A DNA stretch of 36,654 bases from Bacteroidia bacterium (GTDB taxonomy: Bacteria > Bacteroidota > Bacteroidia > Bacteroidales > Azobacteroidaceae), in NCBI GenBank assembly GCA_025996895.1, contig BNTW01000022.1, positions 1 through 36,654 on the forward strand, in the 5' to 3' direction. A model generated the notes under the pieces. The model did no database searches and was not told where the DNA came from. It worked only from the letters and a program-made list of their open reading frames with translations. A program made the translations under genes and the position numbers. Of this stretch, positions 1-7,434 are shown piece by piece; position 1 is the first letter of the stretch; each line of letters begins with the position of its first letter.

Positions 1-51
1 GTAATTTAGCACCCGAATTTCTTCTTCGGATAAATTCATTTGAATAAGCAT
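1..51 (-). CDS. N-terminal fragment of a probable transposase (runs off the left edge)
   Basis: On the minus strand an ATG at 51 opens a frame that stays open to the window edge and reads MLIQMNLSEEEIRVLNY. A second in-frame ATG lies at 39. The LSEEEIRVL opening resembles the first residues of helix-turn-helix transposases of the IS630 type found in Bacteroidales, but 17 residues are too few for a firm family call. A perfect 11-bp inverted repeat (42-52 with 80-90) covers the first ATG and leaves the second just downstream of the stem, so 39 may be the true start. The neighbouring plus-strand gene has lost its 5' end here, which fits an insertion or insertion-linked deletion. It could also be an unrelated gene start. 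Confidence 0.35.
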   Translation of the reverse strand, partial: MLIQMNLSEEEIRVLNY

Positions 52-90
52 ACTGCATTACTGTGAGAGGTTTTGCAAATATGCTTATTC
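42..90. repeat. 11-bp perfect inverted repeat around the transposase-like start
   Basis: GAATAAGCATA at 42-52 is the exact reverse complement of TATGCTTATTC at 80-90, with a 27-base spacer. In the minus-strand transcript this stem would sit immediately 5' of the ATG at 39 and would contain the ATG at 51. Stem-loops at this place in insertion sequences can block translation from read-through transcripts; that role is only inferred here. Confidence 0.5.
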
Positions 91-1044
91 TTTTTCTATT
101 GCACAAATCTATACCGAGCGAAGTATAAGAACTCCCCAATTAAATTTTCCAATAATATTTATATCTATCCGCATGGGGAAACTACTTACGAAGTATATAA
201 TTTAACGACCGATGCCGGCCATATTCCGAATATTCCCGCGATGAGCATTTTCATGCTGATAGTGTCGAGCGCGAATACGGAAACGAGTCAGCTGTTTGTC
301 ATTACTCCCGGCATGCAGATACACGGAAAAAGTGTTGCGGAAGACGGCAGCGGTGCCGCTTTTGCTCCCATCCACGTTCCCAATCAACTGACGTTCCGCT
401 TGATTCCTGAAGGTAATCCGTTCATTTACGACCGGACACGTATTGTGCTTCAGCCGGGTTTGAGCGAGGGAGTTGACAATGTTGATATTGCCAAATCGCT
501 TAATCCGGCCGGCGATTATTTCCAGCTTTATAGCGGGAGTCAAGACCGTGCATTGGCTAAAAACGCTTTGCCCGAAGCGGTTGCTAAAACCACCTTGTGC
601 GTTTCTCCTCCGAAATACGCCCTTTCGTGTCGTTTGACGGTCGAAGGTGTGGAAACAATAACGACGGACGATTTATTATTAAAAGACAATAAACTGAATG
701 TCTGGGCAAAATTGTTGGAAACTCCCGAATACGTTTTTACATCTGAGCCGAATGACACTCCCGAGCGTTTTACCTTATATTTCAAAGCACCGACCGGTGT
801 TGAAGACATTGATACGGAAGCCATTTACGCCTATTACGCAAACGGTAGCTTGCATGTTAATCGCTTGACCGATGCCGACAACGAAAGTCGCCTTTCGATA
901 TACAACCCTTCGGGCTTGGTCTTGCAGACGACAACCATTGACAATTATCCGCAATATTCGACTGCGATTAATCTTCCGCAGGGCGTTTATATTGCGAAAT
1001 TGGAGGGAAACAGGAATGTGATTGTAAAATTCATAAAAAGATAA
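73..1044 (+). CDS. C-terminal remnant of a T9SS-secreted surface protein, 5'-truncated
   Basis: The frame begins only at a TTG (73-75), just after an in-frame TGA at 64-66, and has no signal peptide. The first ~25 residues do not look like protein of this family. The last ~75 residues form a typical T9SS type A sorting tail: a GVEDIDT linker, then LSIYNPSGLVLQ, then LPQGVYIAKLEGNRNVIVKF and a basic end. Such tails are recognised by the type IX secretion system and cleaved at the cell surface. The body (residues ~35-240) matches no domain I recognise but resembles the C-terminal part of large Bacteroidales cell-surface proteins. With a transposase-like start directly upstream, the simplest reading is a gene cut short by a mobile element, so it is probably not functional. 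The next gene starts 4 bases after its stop. Confidence 0.6.
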   Translation: MQICLFFFYCTNLYRAKYKNSPIKFSNNIYIYPHGETTYEVYNLTTDAGHIPNIPAMSIFMLIVSSANTETSQLFVITPGMQIHGKSVAEDGSGAAFAPIHVPNQLTFRLIPEGNPFIYDRTRIVLQPGLSEGVDNVDIAKSLNPAGDYFQLYSGSQDRALAKNALPEAVAKTTLCVSPPKYALSCRLTVEGVETITTDDLLLKDNKLNVWAKLLETPEYVFTSEPNDTPERFTLYFKAPTGVEDIDTEAIYAYYANGSLHVNRLTDADNESRLSIYNPSGLVLQTTTIDNYPQYSTAINLPQGVYIAKLEGNRNVIVKFIKR

Positions 1045-1048
1045 GGAT

Positions 1049-1738
1049 ATGAAGACAAGAATAATCTACACGGCAATCGTGCTGATGCTTATGGTGCAAA
1101 CCGTTTCGGCACAATGGAATGAAGATTTTCTTCATTACGAACTGTTTGGAACGCAGCAGGAGGAGCTGTATTACCAGCCGGAATTTTTCGGATTGCTTTG
1201 GACTTCGTCCTCGCAAAGACCACCGTTCGGCATAGCCTCCGGCTATGTCACTGTTGAAAGTAAGCCTCTTGGCTTGCAGCAAAGCGGGAGCTTTGCTTAT
1301 AATACGACGAAGGCTGGAGCCTTCGCCGAACAATACAGTCAGGTGTGGAACAGTCAGTCGCAATTCGGCCAAGCGTTTGTTTTTCAAAGTGAACTGTTTT
1401 ATGCGCAGGAATTGTCGTTTTTGAATAATTTTTCTACCGGCGATTTCCTGTTCTATCGTTTACCCGGTCTTTTGCGTAATTTGGAAGGCGATGAAAACAT
1501 GGACAATGGCGACAACTCGGGTACGGACATCTCCGGCATTGATAATCCGTTTCATGTCAACGACATTTACCTCCCGTTGGGCGACGGCGTTTGGCCGTTG
1601 ATTTTGGCGGTATCCGGTTGGATTATTATAAAATTACGAAACAACGTTCAGCGTCAGCTAATTACGAATTACAAATTACGAATAAAAATACAGAAGACTC
1701 GTAACTCACATAAACAATTAACGAATATAAAAAGATGA
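1049..1738 (+). CDS. Small exported protein with C-terminal PLGDG-TM-basic tail
   Basis: This is a 229-residue protein with a clear signal peptide (MKTRIIYTAIVLMLMVQTVSA, cut before Q). The function is not recognised. Residues ~60-95 are encoded by a cluster of four hairpins (1225-1331) and look like an in-frame insertion. Near the C-terminus NDIYLPLGDGVWPLIL leads into one hydrophobic segment followed by KLRNN. This motif/TM/basic order is seen at the ends of many Bacteroidales secreted proteins and resembles a sorting or anchoring tail. The final ~30 residues (QLITNYKLRIKIQ...) come from a 7-bp AT-rich repeat and are probably read-through of former intergenic DNA. It lies 4 bases after the T9SS cargo remnant and overlaps the next start as ATGA, so the three genes look co-transcribed. 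Confidence 0.6.
   Translation: MKTRIIYTAIVLMLMVQTVSAQWNEDFLHYELFGTQQEELYYQPEFFGLLWTSSSQRPPFGIASGYVTVESKPLGLQQSGSFAYNTTKAGAFAEQYSQVWNSQSQFGQAFVFQSELFYAQELSFLNNFSTGDFLFYRLPGLLRNLEGDENMDNGDNSGTDISGIDNPFHVNDIYLPLGDGVWPLILAVSGWIIIKLRNNVQRQLITNYKLRIKIQKTRNSHKQLTNIKR
1225..1331. repeat. Cloverleaf-like cluster of four hairpins inside a coding region
   Basis: There are four consecutive short-loop hairpins: 1231-1237/1241-1247 (loop TCC), 1260-1266/1271-1277 (loop TCTT, one G-T pair), 1279-1285/1290-1296 (loop GGGA) and 1308-1314/1319-1325 (loop TGGA). All have 7-bp stems. They are enclosed by a 6-bp outer stem, GTTCGG 1225-1230 with CCGAAC 1326-1331. The block is open in the frame of the 229-residue protein. 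It looks like a palindromic element inserted in frame. Confidence 0.7.
1660..1682 (+). repeat. Heptameric AT-rich tandem repeat (AATTACG/A x3)
   Basis: Three 7-base units, AATTACG AATTACA AATTACG, run consecutively from 1660 to 1680 and are followed by AA. They encode part of the odd C-terminal extension of the 229-residue protein. The same words occur on the minus strand inside the hlyD-like gene near 4645-4660. Such heptad runs are common between Bacteroidales genes. Confidence 0.5.
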
Positions 1739-3729
1739 GAAAAATGAAAAAGACAATGATTTTGGCCGTGCTGACGTTTTTCACGTCAGCCGGTATGAAG
1801 ACGATGGCTCAGGTAACGATTGGGGACGAGATTTATCCTCAAACCTTTTCGGTGCTGGAGCTGATTAGTAACCAGCAGCGCGGTTTGCGTTTGCCGCAGA
1901 TGACGACGCAAAAGCGCGACAGTATTACCAATTCGACCGGTTTCAAGACGAATGCGCTGGCCGAAGGCTTGCAGATTTTTAATATCGACAACAAGTGTGT
2001 TGAAACGTGGAACGGTAAAAAATGGTTGTCGGTATGCGACCCCTGTGCCGGCAATACGCCTGCCGGTGCACCGACCGTAACCAACACTAACGTAAGCTTT
2101 TGCTATAACGACGGTGCTAAAAATTTAGTAACTGCTTCGGGTGCAACGACCGACAGCGGATTGACGCTTGTGTGGTATGACGCGCCTACAGATGGTAATG
2201 TAATGGATGCAAACAGTATTTCAACAACAACAGTAATGCCGGGAAATAGTATCTTTTATTATGTAACCCAGCAAAACAGTCTCGGTTGCGAAAATACGGC
2301 CGCACGTGTACAGATAATCGTTACGATAACGGATTGTTCGATAGCAGATGCAAACAGCATTACAAGTACAGACTCTTATTGCTTGCTTTGCGAAACTTCA
2401 GACACAATTAAATTTAAGGCCAATGCAGCTATAGCCAATCCTGTTTTTCGTATTTATGCCGACAATTCGACTACTGCGCCGATTGCGACTGTCGTCGGAA
2501 CGACCGGCGGTTACAAAGTACCGGCAAGCAGTCTGGGTATTGATTATAGTGCGAACAAGCAGGGTGGTTATACGACTTATTGGGTATCCGTTTCGGGCAA
2601 TAATTACAAAGAAAACTTGCCTGCCAACCGGAAACAGATTACCGTTTCCGGCTCTCAACTGCCTGAATTTGCACCGTATAACTTGGGGGCTAATCCGCTC
2701 TATGACACACCCAAGAAACAAATGCAATATTTAGCCGAAGTTCAATCGTCGGAGACAGACGGTAATGTGTATGGCGGACGTTTCCAGTGGGGGCGTGAGT
2801 GGTTGAATACAGATAATACAACCTCATATCAGGTAACCGTTGATTTTCCGAACAATTATGTGCTGTTTCAAGGAACTCAGCGGGCAAGTATATTGGCTGT
2901 CGATGGAAGTGCGACCTATAATCCGTCTACCGGTCAGATTATTTCTTACGGCTCTACCGATACCGGAAATACGGCTTCCGGCCAGTACATCTATGACCCA
3001 TCAAAGGTGAGTGGTAACGATTGGCGGGTAGTTCCAAACGATTCGCTTTGGGGCAATGGTAAAAAGATTGGAACGGTTATGGCCGGCACACAGGGTACGG
3101 GTACAGGTGTTTTATATACTAATGGAAGTTGGTATCAATCGCCTGTTCCGGTGGCTCAATATGAATCGAACGATCCGTGCCGTAAATTGAATGCCGGTGG
3201 TAAATCGTGGCGTCTACCTACGCAGGATGAATGGGAACGCTTGAGTGATTATGACTGTAATCCGACAAATCAAAGTGGTAGTTTTTCTATTGCAACCAAT
3301 ACTCCATATAATACAACCAAAGGTTATACCGTGGTGCCTGTTGCCGGCGGTAAGGTGAGTACAGATTTTGCCGCTCCGAGTGCTGCGCACATGAGTGGAG
3401 GTCATGCAATTTATAAAACTTCGGTTTGGAATGCAGCTATTGCTCCGGGGGGGTATTTTGACCAATCAAGCAGCGGTACACCCAATATGACTTTATCGCT
3501 CTACGACCCGGCTGCACCCGAACCTTTGCTGTTCTTTCCAACTGCCGGCTACAGAAGTGGCGTACAAGCTACTCTGCATGGAGTTGGTCAGTACAGTAGC
3601 TATTGGAGTAGTACCCTCTACAATTATGGTATCCTCTCCTTTGGTGGATCTTATAGTGGCTTTGGTGCGATCAGTGGTGGTAGTCCTGCATTTGGGCTGT
3701 GTGTCCGGTGTGTCGCAAAACAGGATTAA
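1735..3729 (+). CDS. Secreted protein with Ig-like region and Fib_succ_major-type C-terminal domain
   Basis: A 664-residue exported protein with signal peptide MKKTMILAVLTFFTSAGMKTMAQ (second Met preferred as the functional n-region). Residues ~28-65 hold the FSVLELISNQQRGLRLPQMT motif often seen at the start of secreted Bacteroidota proteins. Residues ~108-197 form an Ig-like beta domain (VTNTNVSFCYNDGAKNL ... NSIFYYVTQQNSLGC). The C-terminal half (~310-664) carries GKSWRLPTQDEWERLSDYD, GYRSG and YWSSTLYNYG, and ends in LCVRCVAKQD. This matches the Fibrobacter succinogenes major paralogous domain (TIGR02145), which has a formylglycine-enzyme-like fold of unknown function. Its ATG overlaps the previous stop (ATGA), so it is translationally coupled. 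No enzymatic role can be claimed; a surface or adhesive role is an inference. Confidence 0.75.
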   Translation: MRKMKKTMILAVLTFFTSAGMKTMAQVTIGDEIYPQTFSVLELISNQQRGLRLPQMTTQKRDSITNSTGFKTNALAEGLQIFNIDNKCVETWNGKKWLSVCDPCAGNTPAGAPTVTNTNVSFCYNDGAKNLVTASGATTDSGLTLVWYDAPTDGNVMDANSISTTTVMPGNSIFYYVTQQNSLGCENTAARVQIIVTITDCSIADANSITSTDSYCLLCETSDTIKFKANAAIANPVFRIYADNSTTAPIATVVGTTGGYKVPASSLGIDYSANKQGGYTTYWVSVSGNNYKENLPANRKQITVSGSQLPEFAPYNLGANPLYDTPKKQMQYLAEVQSSETDGNVYGGRFQWGREWLNTDNTTSYQVTVDFPNNYVLFQGTQRASILAVDGSATYNPSTGQIISYGSTDTGNTASGQYIYDPSKVSGNDWRVVPNDSLWGNGKKIGTVMAGTQGTGTGVLYTNGSWYQSPVPVAQYESNDPCRKLNAGGKSWRLPTQDEWERLSDYDCNPTNQSGSFSIATNTPYNTTKGYTVVPVAGGKVSTDFAAPSAAHMSGGHAIYKTSVWNAAIAPGGYFDQSSSGTPNMTLSLYDPAAPEPLLFFPTAGYRSGVQATLHGVGQYSSYWSSTLYNYGILSFGGSYSGFGAISGGSPAFGLCVRCVAKQD

Positions 3730-3738
3730 CTAATTGAG

Positions 3739-3781
3739 AATGGAGAATGAAGAATTAAAAAATAATTCTTCATTCTCCATT
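3739..3781. terminator. Perfect 19-bp hairpin between convergent genes
   Basis: AATGGAGAATGAAGAATTA at 3739-3757 pairs perfectly with 3763-3781 around an AAAAA loop. It lies in the 72-base gap between two convergent genes and can serve as a bidirectional terminator, although it lacks a strong U-tract. The arm is built from ~7-base units (GAGAATG, GAATGAA), similar to widespread Bacteroidales intergenic repeats, so it may also be a small repeat element. Confidence 0.6.
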
Positions 3782-3801
3782 AAAATAACTATTCTGTTGC
3801 T

Positions 3802-5184
3802 TTAATCACGTATGTGATTATTAATTAGGTATTTAAGTGGAGAAAAAATACGTGAAAAAAGACTGCGATCGTCCGTCATAATTTCGGCTGTTCCGGTCAA
3901 TTCGCCGGCGAAATCCAATTTTTTGCCGATACTCGTTTGCAATCCTCTACGCAATTTCACTTCTACCGCATAATTTTTTCCGTTGGAAATCAGGGAAATA
4001 TTGCGGACTTCGCCTTGTAATGAGCCATATTCCATGTAGGGATAATCGTTGATTTTGATATTCACCCGCTGACCGGTTTTGATTTTTCCCGAGCCGACAG
4101 CCGGCGTTTGAATGCGTCCGATAATTTCGCCCGGCACATCGGGAACAACCGCTAAAACCTTATCGCCGGCATTGACAAACTGGTTGCTCGTCCAAAAAGA
4201 GTCAAATGTAACCGTCCCGGCGATGGGACTGACTAAAACATAAATTTGTTCCCAATTTTCGATAGCCGACAGGAGTTCGCTGTATGCGGTTTTCAAATCC
4301 GACAGCAAACTGTTTTTTTCGCGGATATATTGAATATCCAATTTAGAAACGTTTTCGGACAGTTGTGCGGCTTCGATTTGGTCGGATGCCATGCTGGTTT
4401 GCAACTGCTGCAACGATTGACGCGTATTCAGCAACGCATTTTCGGCGGCTTCCAACTCGGCTTGAGCAATAATACCTTTGTTGAACAATTGTTTTTCGCG
4501 GTCGAAAGTCGCTTGTGCAATTTCCAACTCTTCCTGTTTCAGGTGCCATTGTTTTTCGAGCGTCGAAGAATAGCGTTTATGTCCGCTGATTTGCAAGTTC
4601 AATGCTTCTTTTTCTTTATTTATTGAATTGAAAGACAGAAAATTATCGTAATTCGTAATTGTTTTTAGAAAAGTGGAATACGTATTTTGAATATTCCCTA
4701 ATTCAAAGGAGGAAACACCTAATTCGGCAGGGAAAAACAAAGCCGTATCATTTATAACACATTGATTCAAAAGCGATTTCACTTGAACAACATTCGTAGT
4801 TAGCGCGGGATTGTCGATGACAGCCAAAATCTGCCCCTGCCGTACGCGGCTGTTGTCCGTACAATTCAATTCTTTTATCTTTCCGGTGGTTTTTGCCACG
4901 AGCCAGACCGGCGGATTTTCAGTTGTGATAACCGCTTCGCCCACAATAATATCAGGATATTTGAAAAAAAAACTGACGGCAATCAATAAAATAACCACGC
5001 CGCAAATAACGGAAATTCCGCTTCGTACGAGAATATGCGGCGGGCGTGTCAAAATGTCTTGCATTTCCTCACTGCGCAGTTCCAAATCGCCGGATGGCGA
5101 TTTGGGGGTGTGCGGTGCAGGGTGTACGGTACACGAGTCCACCTCACTACTCTCTGCTCTATTTCTTTTTTGTTCTTCCGACAT
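3802..5184 (-). CDS. HlyD-family membrane fusion (periplasmic adaptor) protein
   Basis: This is the adaptor that links an inner-membrane ABC exporter to an outer-membrane TolC-type channel. From the ATG at 5184 it is 460 residues; an upstream GTG at 5214 would add ten unlikely residues. After a ~50-residue cytosolic head comes one TM segment (ILVRSGISVICGVVILLIAV), then a biotinyl-lipoyl half (AKTTGKIKELNCTDNSRVRQGQILAVID), a long coiled-coil hairpin (roughly residues 170-310) and the second lipoyl half with beta-barrel (SPIAGTVTFDSFW ... GDKVLAVVP). That is the standard HlyD/LcnD order. The cytosolic head (SCTVHPAPHTPKSPSGD) is low-complexity and encoded by palindromic DNA (see the repeat at 5082-5134). 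The ATG lies 34 bases after the stop of the C39 exporter gene, so the two form one operon. No TolC homologue is in view. Confidence 0.88.
   Translation of the reverse strand: MSEEQKRNRAESSEVDSCTVHPAPHTPKSPSGDLELRSEEMQDILTRPPHILVRSGISVICGVVILLIAVSFFFKYPDIIVGEAVITTENPPVWLVAKTTGKIKELNCTDNSRVRQGQILAVIDNPALTTNVVQVKSLLNQCVINDTALFFPAELGVSSFELGNIQNTYSTFLKTITNYDNFLSFNSINKEKEALNLQISGHKRYSSTLEKQWHLKQEELEIAQATFDREKQLFNKGIIAQAELEAAENALLNTRQSLQQLQTSMASDQIEAAQLSENVSKLDIQYIREKNSLLSDLKTAYSELLSAIENWEQIYVLVSPIAGTVTFDSFWTSNQFVNAGDKVLAVVPDVPGEIIGRIQTPAVGSGKIKTGQRVNIKINDYPYMEYGSLQGEVRNISLISNGKNYAVEVKLRRGLQTSIGKKLDFAGELTGTAEIMTDDRSLFSRIFSPLKYLINNHIRD
5082..5134. repeat. Palindromes within the 5' part of the hlyD-like gene
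   Basis: CCAAATCGCC 5082-5091 and GGCGATTTGG 5096-5105 form a perfect 10-bp hairpin with loop GGAT. Next come two 14-base near-repeats (GGTGTGCGGTGCAG, GGTGTACGGTACAC), the second a GTGTA-cgg-TACAC palindrome at 5122-5134. A third, related palindrome, GTGCA-ccg-TGCAC, lies at 5202-5214 in the gap before the gene. Together they encode the low-complexity head of the adaptor. Confidence 0.55.
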
Positions 5185-5218
5185 AATTGCTGTCTTTTTT
5201 TGTGCACCGTGCACCCAA

Positions 5219-7414
5219 TTATAATTCCAATTGATTTTTGACCAAACGATAGTAGGCTCCGCGTTTTTCCGTCAGTTCTTCGTGTGTTCCGGTTTCGACG
5301 ATTTCGCCTTTTTCCAGCACTACGATTTGGTCGGCATTGCGGACGGTACTCAAGCGGTGAGCGACCACCACAACGGTTTTTCCTTCGAAAAACGTCGCCA
5401 AATTATCCATAATGGCACGTTCGTTGTTGGCGTCAAGCGCGTTGGTCGCCTCGTCGAAAAATACAAATCCGGGATTTTTATAGACGGCACGCGCGATCAA
5501 AATACGTTGCTTTTGTCCCTGACTTAAACCGTGTCCTTCCACTCCGATTTTCGTGTTGTATGCCAACGGTAACGACTCGACAAATTCGCGGATATTAGCG
5601 ACTTCCACTGCATGAAGCAACTGCGCTTTGTCGATCGTTTCCACGCCGGGCGCAATGTTGCGAGCAATCGTATCTGAAAAAATAAAACCGTCCTGCATCA
5701 CCACGCCGCACTGTTTGCGCCATTCGCGCCAACTGTAAGTATCCAGCGCGTTATTGCCCAAGTAGATTTTCCCCTTTTTGGGTGGATAAAATCCCAACAG
5801 CAGTTTGACCAAAGTCGTTTTTCCGCTTCCGCTTGTGCCGACAATCGCTGTCTGCTTGTTGGTCGGAATGGTCAAGCGGATATTTTTCAAAACCATTTCG
5901 CCGGCCGAAGTTTCGTCGTAAGCAAAATCCACATTTTCCAAACGAAGGTCTTTGCCCATCGGAATTTCCCGGATTTTGTTTTCGTCTGCGGTTTCTTCGT
6001 CGTCTTTGCCATGAATTTCGCTCAAACGATCCAAACTCAAACGTGCGTCCTGTGTTTGACGGAAAAAGCTAATCAGCTGATCCACAGGGCCGTTTAATTG
6101 TCCGATAATGTACTGCACCGAAAGCATCATACCCAGCGTCATTTGCCCATCGACCACCAATTTGGCGACCAAAATCGTAATCAAAATATTTTTCGTCTGA
6201 TTAATCAAAATGGCACCCGAATCCTGATATTGCGCCAATGCCAAGCCTTTCACCTGCAAGCGGAACAGCCGCGCCTGAATACGTTCCCAATCCCAGCGTT
6301 TTTGCCGTTCGCAAGCGTTGAGCTTGATTTCTTGCATGCCGGTAATCAACTGAATGATATTACTCTGATTAGTAGCATTTTGCGCAAAATTCTTATGGTC
6401 GAGTTCGGCGCGTTTTTTCATAAACAACCACACCCACAAAAAATACAAAATACTCCCGATGAGGAAAATGGAAAATATTTTTAAGTTATACAAAGCGAGA
6501 ATGATACCGAAAATCACGATGTTGAACATCGAAAAGATAATACTCAGGCTCGAATTGGTCAAGAAGCTTTGGATACGGCTGTGGTCGCCGATACGCTGAA
6601 TGATGTCGCCAGTCATTTTGGTATCGAAATAGCCCATCGGCAGGCGCATCAACTTAATCAGGAAATCGGAGATCAGGGCGATATTAATCCGTGTTCCCAA
6701 ATGCAGCAAGATCCAGCCGCGAATAAATTCGACGGTTGAATTGCTCAATGTCAAAACCAACTGTGCAATCAAAACCAGATAAATAAACCCGATGTTTTGA
6801 TTATTAATCCCCAAATCGACAATGGATTGCGTCAGAAACGGGAAAATCAACTGTAGCAAACTTCCGAAAAGCAAGCCCAAAAACAGCTGGAAAACCAGAT
6901 TTTTGTAGGGTTTCAGGTACGACAGCAAAAACGAAAATCCCTTGCGGTTGATTTTTTCGTCTTCTTTGGCATAAAAATCGGGCGACGGCTCAAGCAGCAG
7001 CACAATGCCTTCGTCTTCACCGTCTTTTCTCGTGCTTATCCAGCAGCGGCAAAATTCTTCCTGTGTATAGTTGATTTTTCCACCGGCGGGGTCGGCCACA
7101 TACACATAGGTTTTTCCGCCGCTTTTTTTAATTCTATAAACGACCACAAAATGATTTTGATTCCAATGCACAATGCAGGGCAAGAGCACTTCCTTCACCA
7201 AATCGTCGAAAGTAACTTTTGCACCCAGCGTGCGAAAACCAATCGCTTCGGCCGCCTCACTGATACCCAATAGCGACACGCCTTCTTTGGAAATATGCGA
7301 TTTCTCGCGCAGGTTTTCCAGCGAATACACGCGCCCATAATGAGCAGCAATCATGCGGAGGCAGGTCGGTCCGCAATCCATCACATCGTGCTGTATGTAG
7401 GACGGAAATTTCAT
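5219..7414 (-). CDS. C39 peptidase-containing ABC exporter (bacteriocin/peptide type)
   Basis: This inner-membrane exporter cleaves a double-glycine leader from its substrate and exports the rest. The ATG at 7414 gives 731 residues; an upstream TTG at 7429 falls inside a promoter-like box and is rejected. The N-terminal C39 peptidase has C14 (MDCGPTCL), H88 (NQNHFVVVY) and D108 (VADPAGG), so the catalytic triad looks intact. A six-helix ABC membrane domain follows (about 160-450). The C-terminal ATPase has Walker A GTSGSGKTT, signature LSQGQKQR, Walker B FVFFDEATNALD and an AHRLST switch. Length and order are normal for the family. It precedes the hlyD-like gene by 34 bases in one operon. No double-glycine leader peptide gene was found next to it, so the cargo is unknown. 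Confidence 0.92.
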   Translation of the reverse strand: MKFPSYIQHDVMDCGPTCLRMIAAHYGRVYSLENLREKSHISKEGVSLLGISEAAEAIGFRTLGAKVTFDDLVKEVLLPCIVHWNQNHFVVVYRIKKSGGKTYVYVADPAGGKINYTQEEFCRCWISTRKDGEDEGIVLLLEPSPDFYAKEDEKINRKGFSFLLSYLKPYKNLVFQLFLGLLFGSLLQLIFPFLTQSIVDLGINNQNIGFIYLVLIAQLVLTLSNSTVEFIRGWILLHLGTRINIALISDFLIKLMRLPMGYFDTKMTGDIIQRIGDHSRIQSFLTNSSLSIIFSMFNIVIFGIILALYNLKIFSIFLIGSILYFLWVWLFMKKRAELDHKNFAQNATNQSNIIQLITGMQEIKLNACERQKRWDWERIQARLFRLQVKGLALAQYQDSGAILINQTKNILITILVAKLVVDGQMTLGMMLSVQYIIGQLNGPVDQLISFFRQTQDARLSLDRLSEIHGKDDEETADENKIREIPMGKDLRLENVDFAYDETSAGEMVLKNIRLTIPTNKQTAIVGTSGSGKTTLVKLLLGFYPPKKGKIYLGNNALDTYSWREWRKQCGVVMQDGFIFSDTIARNIAPGVETIDKAQLLHAVEVANIREFVESLPLAYNTKIGVEGHGLSQGQKQRILIARAVYKNPGFVFFDEATNALDANNERAIMDNLATFFEGKTVVVVAHRLSTVRNADQIVVLEKGEIVETGTHEELTEKRGAYYRLVKNQLEL

Positions 7415-7426
7415 TTTCTTCGTTTG

Positions 7427-7434
7427 CAAATGTA
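7427..7434 (-). promoter_or_regulatory. TAnnTTTG box upstream of the C39 exporter gene
   Basis: TACATTTG on the minus strand exactly fits the Bacteroidota -7 consensus TAnnTTTG. It lies 12 bases before the ATG at 7414, so a transcript from it would have a very short leader. No clear TTTG -33 element is seen at the right spacing, so this is tentative. Confidence 0.3.

Noticed and set aside
1770..1790. 8-bp hairpin GCTGACGT/ACGTCAGC in the signal-peptide region of the 664-residue protein
   Set aside because: Two or three perfect 8-bp short-loop hairpins are expected by chance in a window of this size, and nothing around it supports a role.
5219..7414. Alternative TTG start at 7429 for the C39 exporter
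   Set aside because: It lies within a TAnnTTTG promoter-like box, and the ATG at 7414 places the C39 Gln-Cys motif at the usual distance from the N-terminus.
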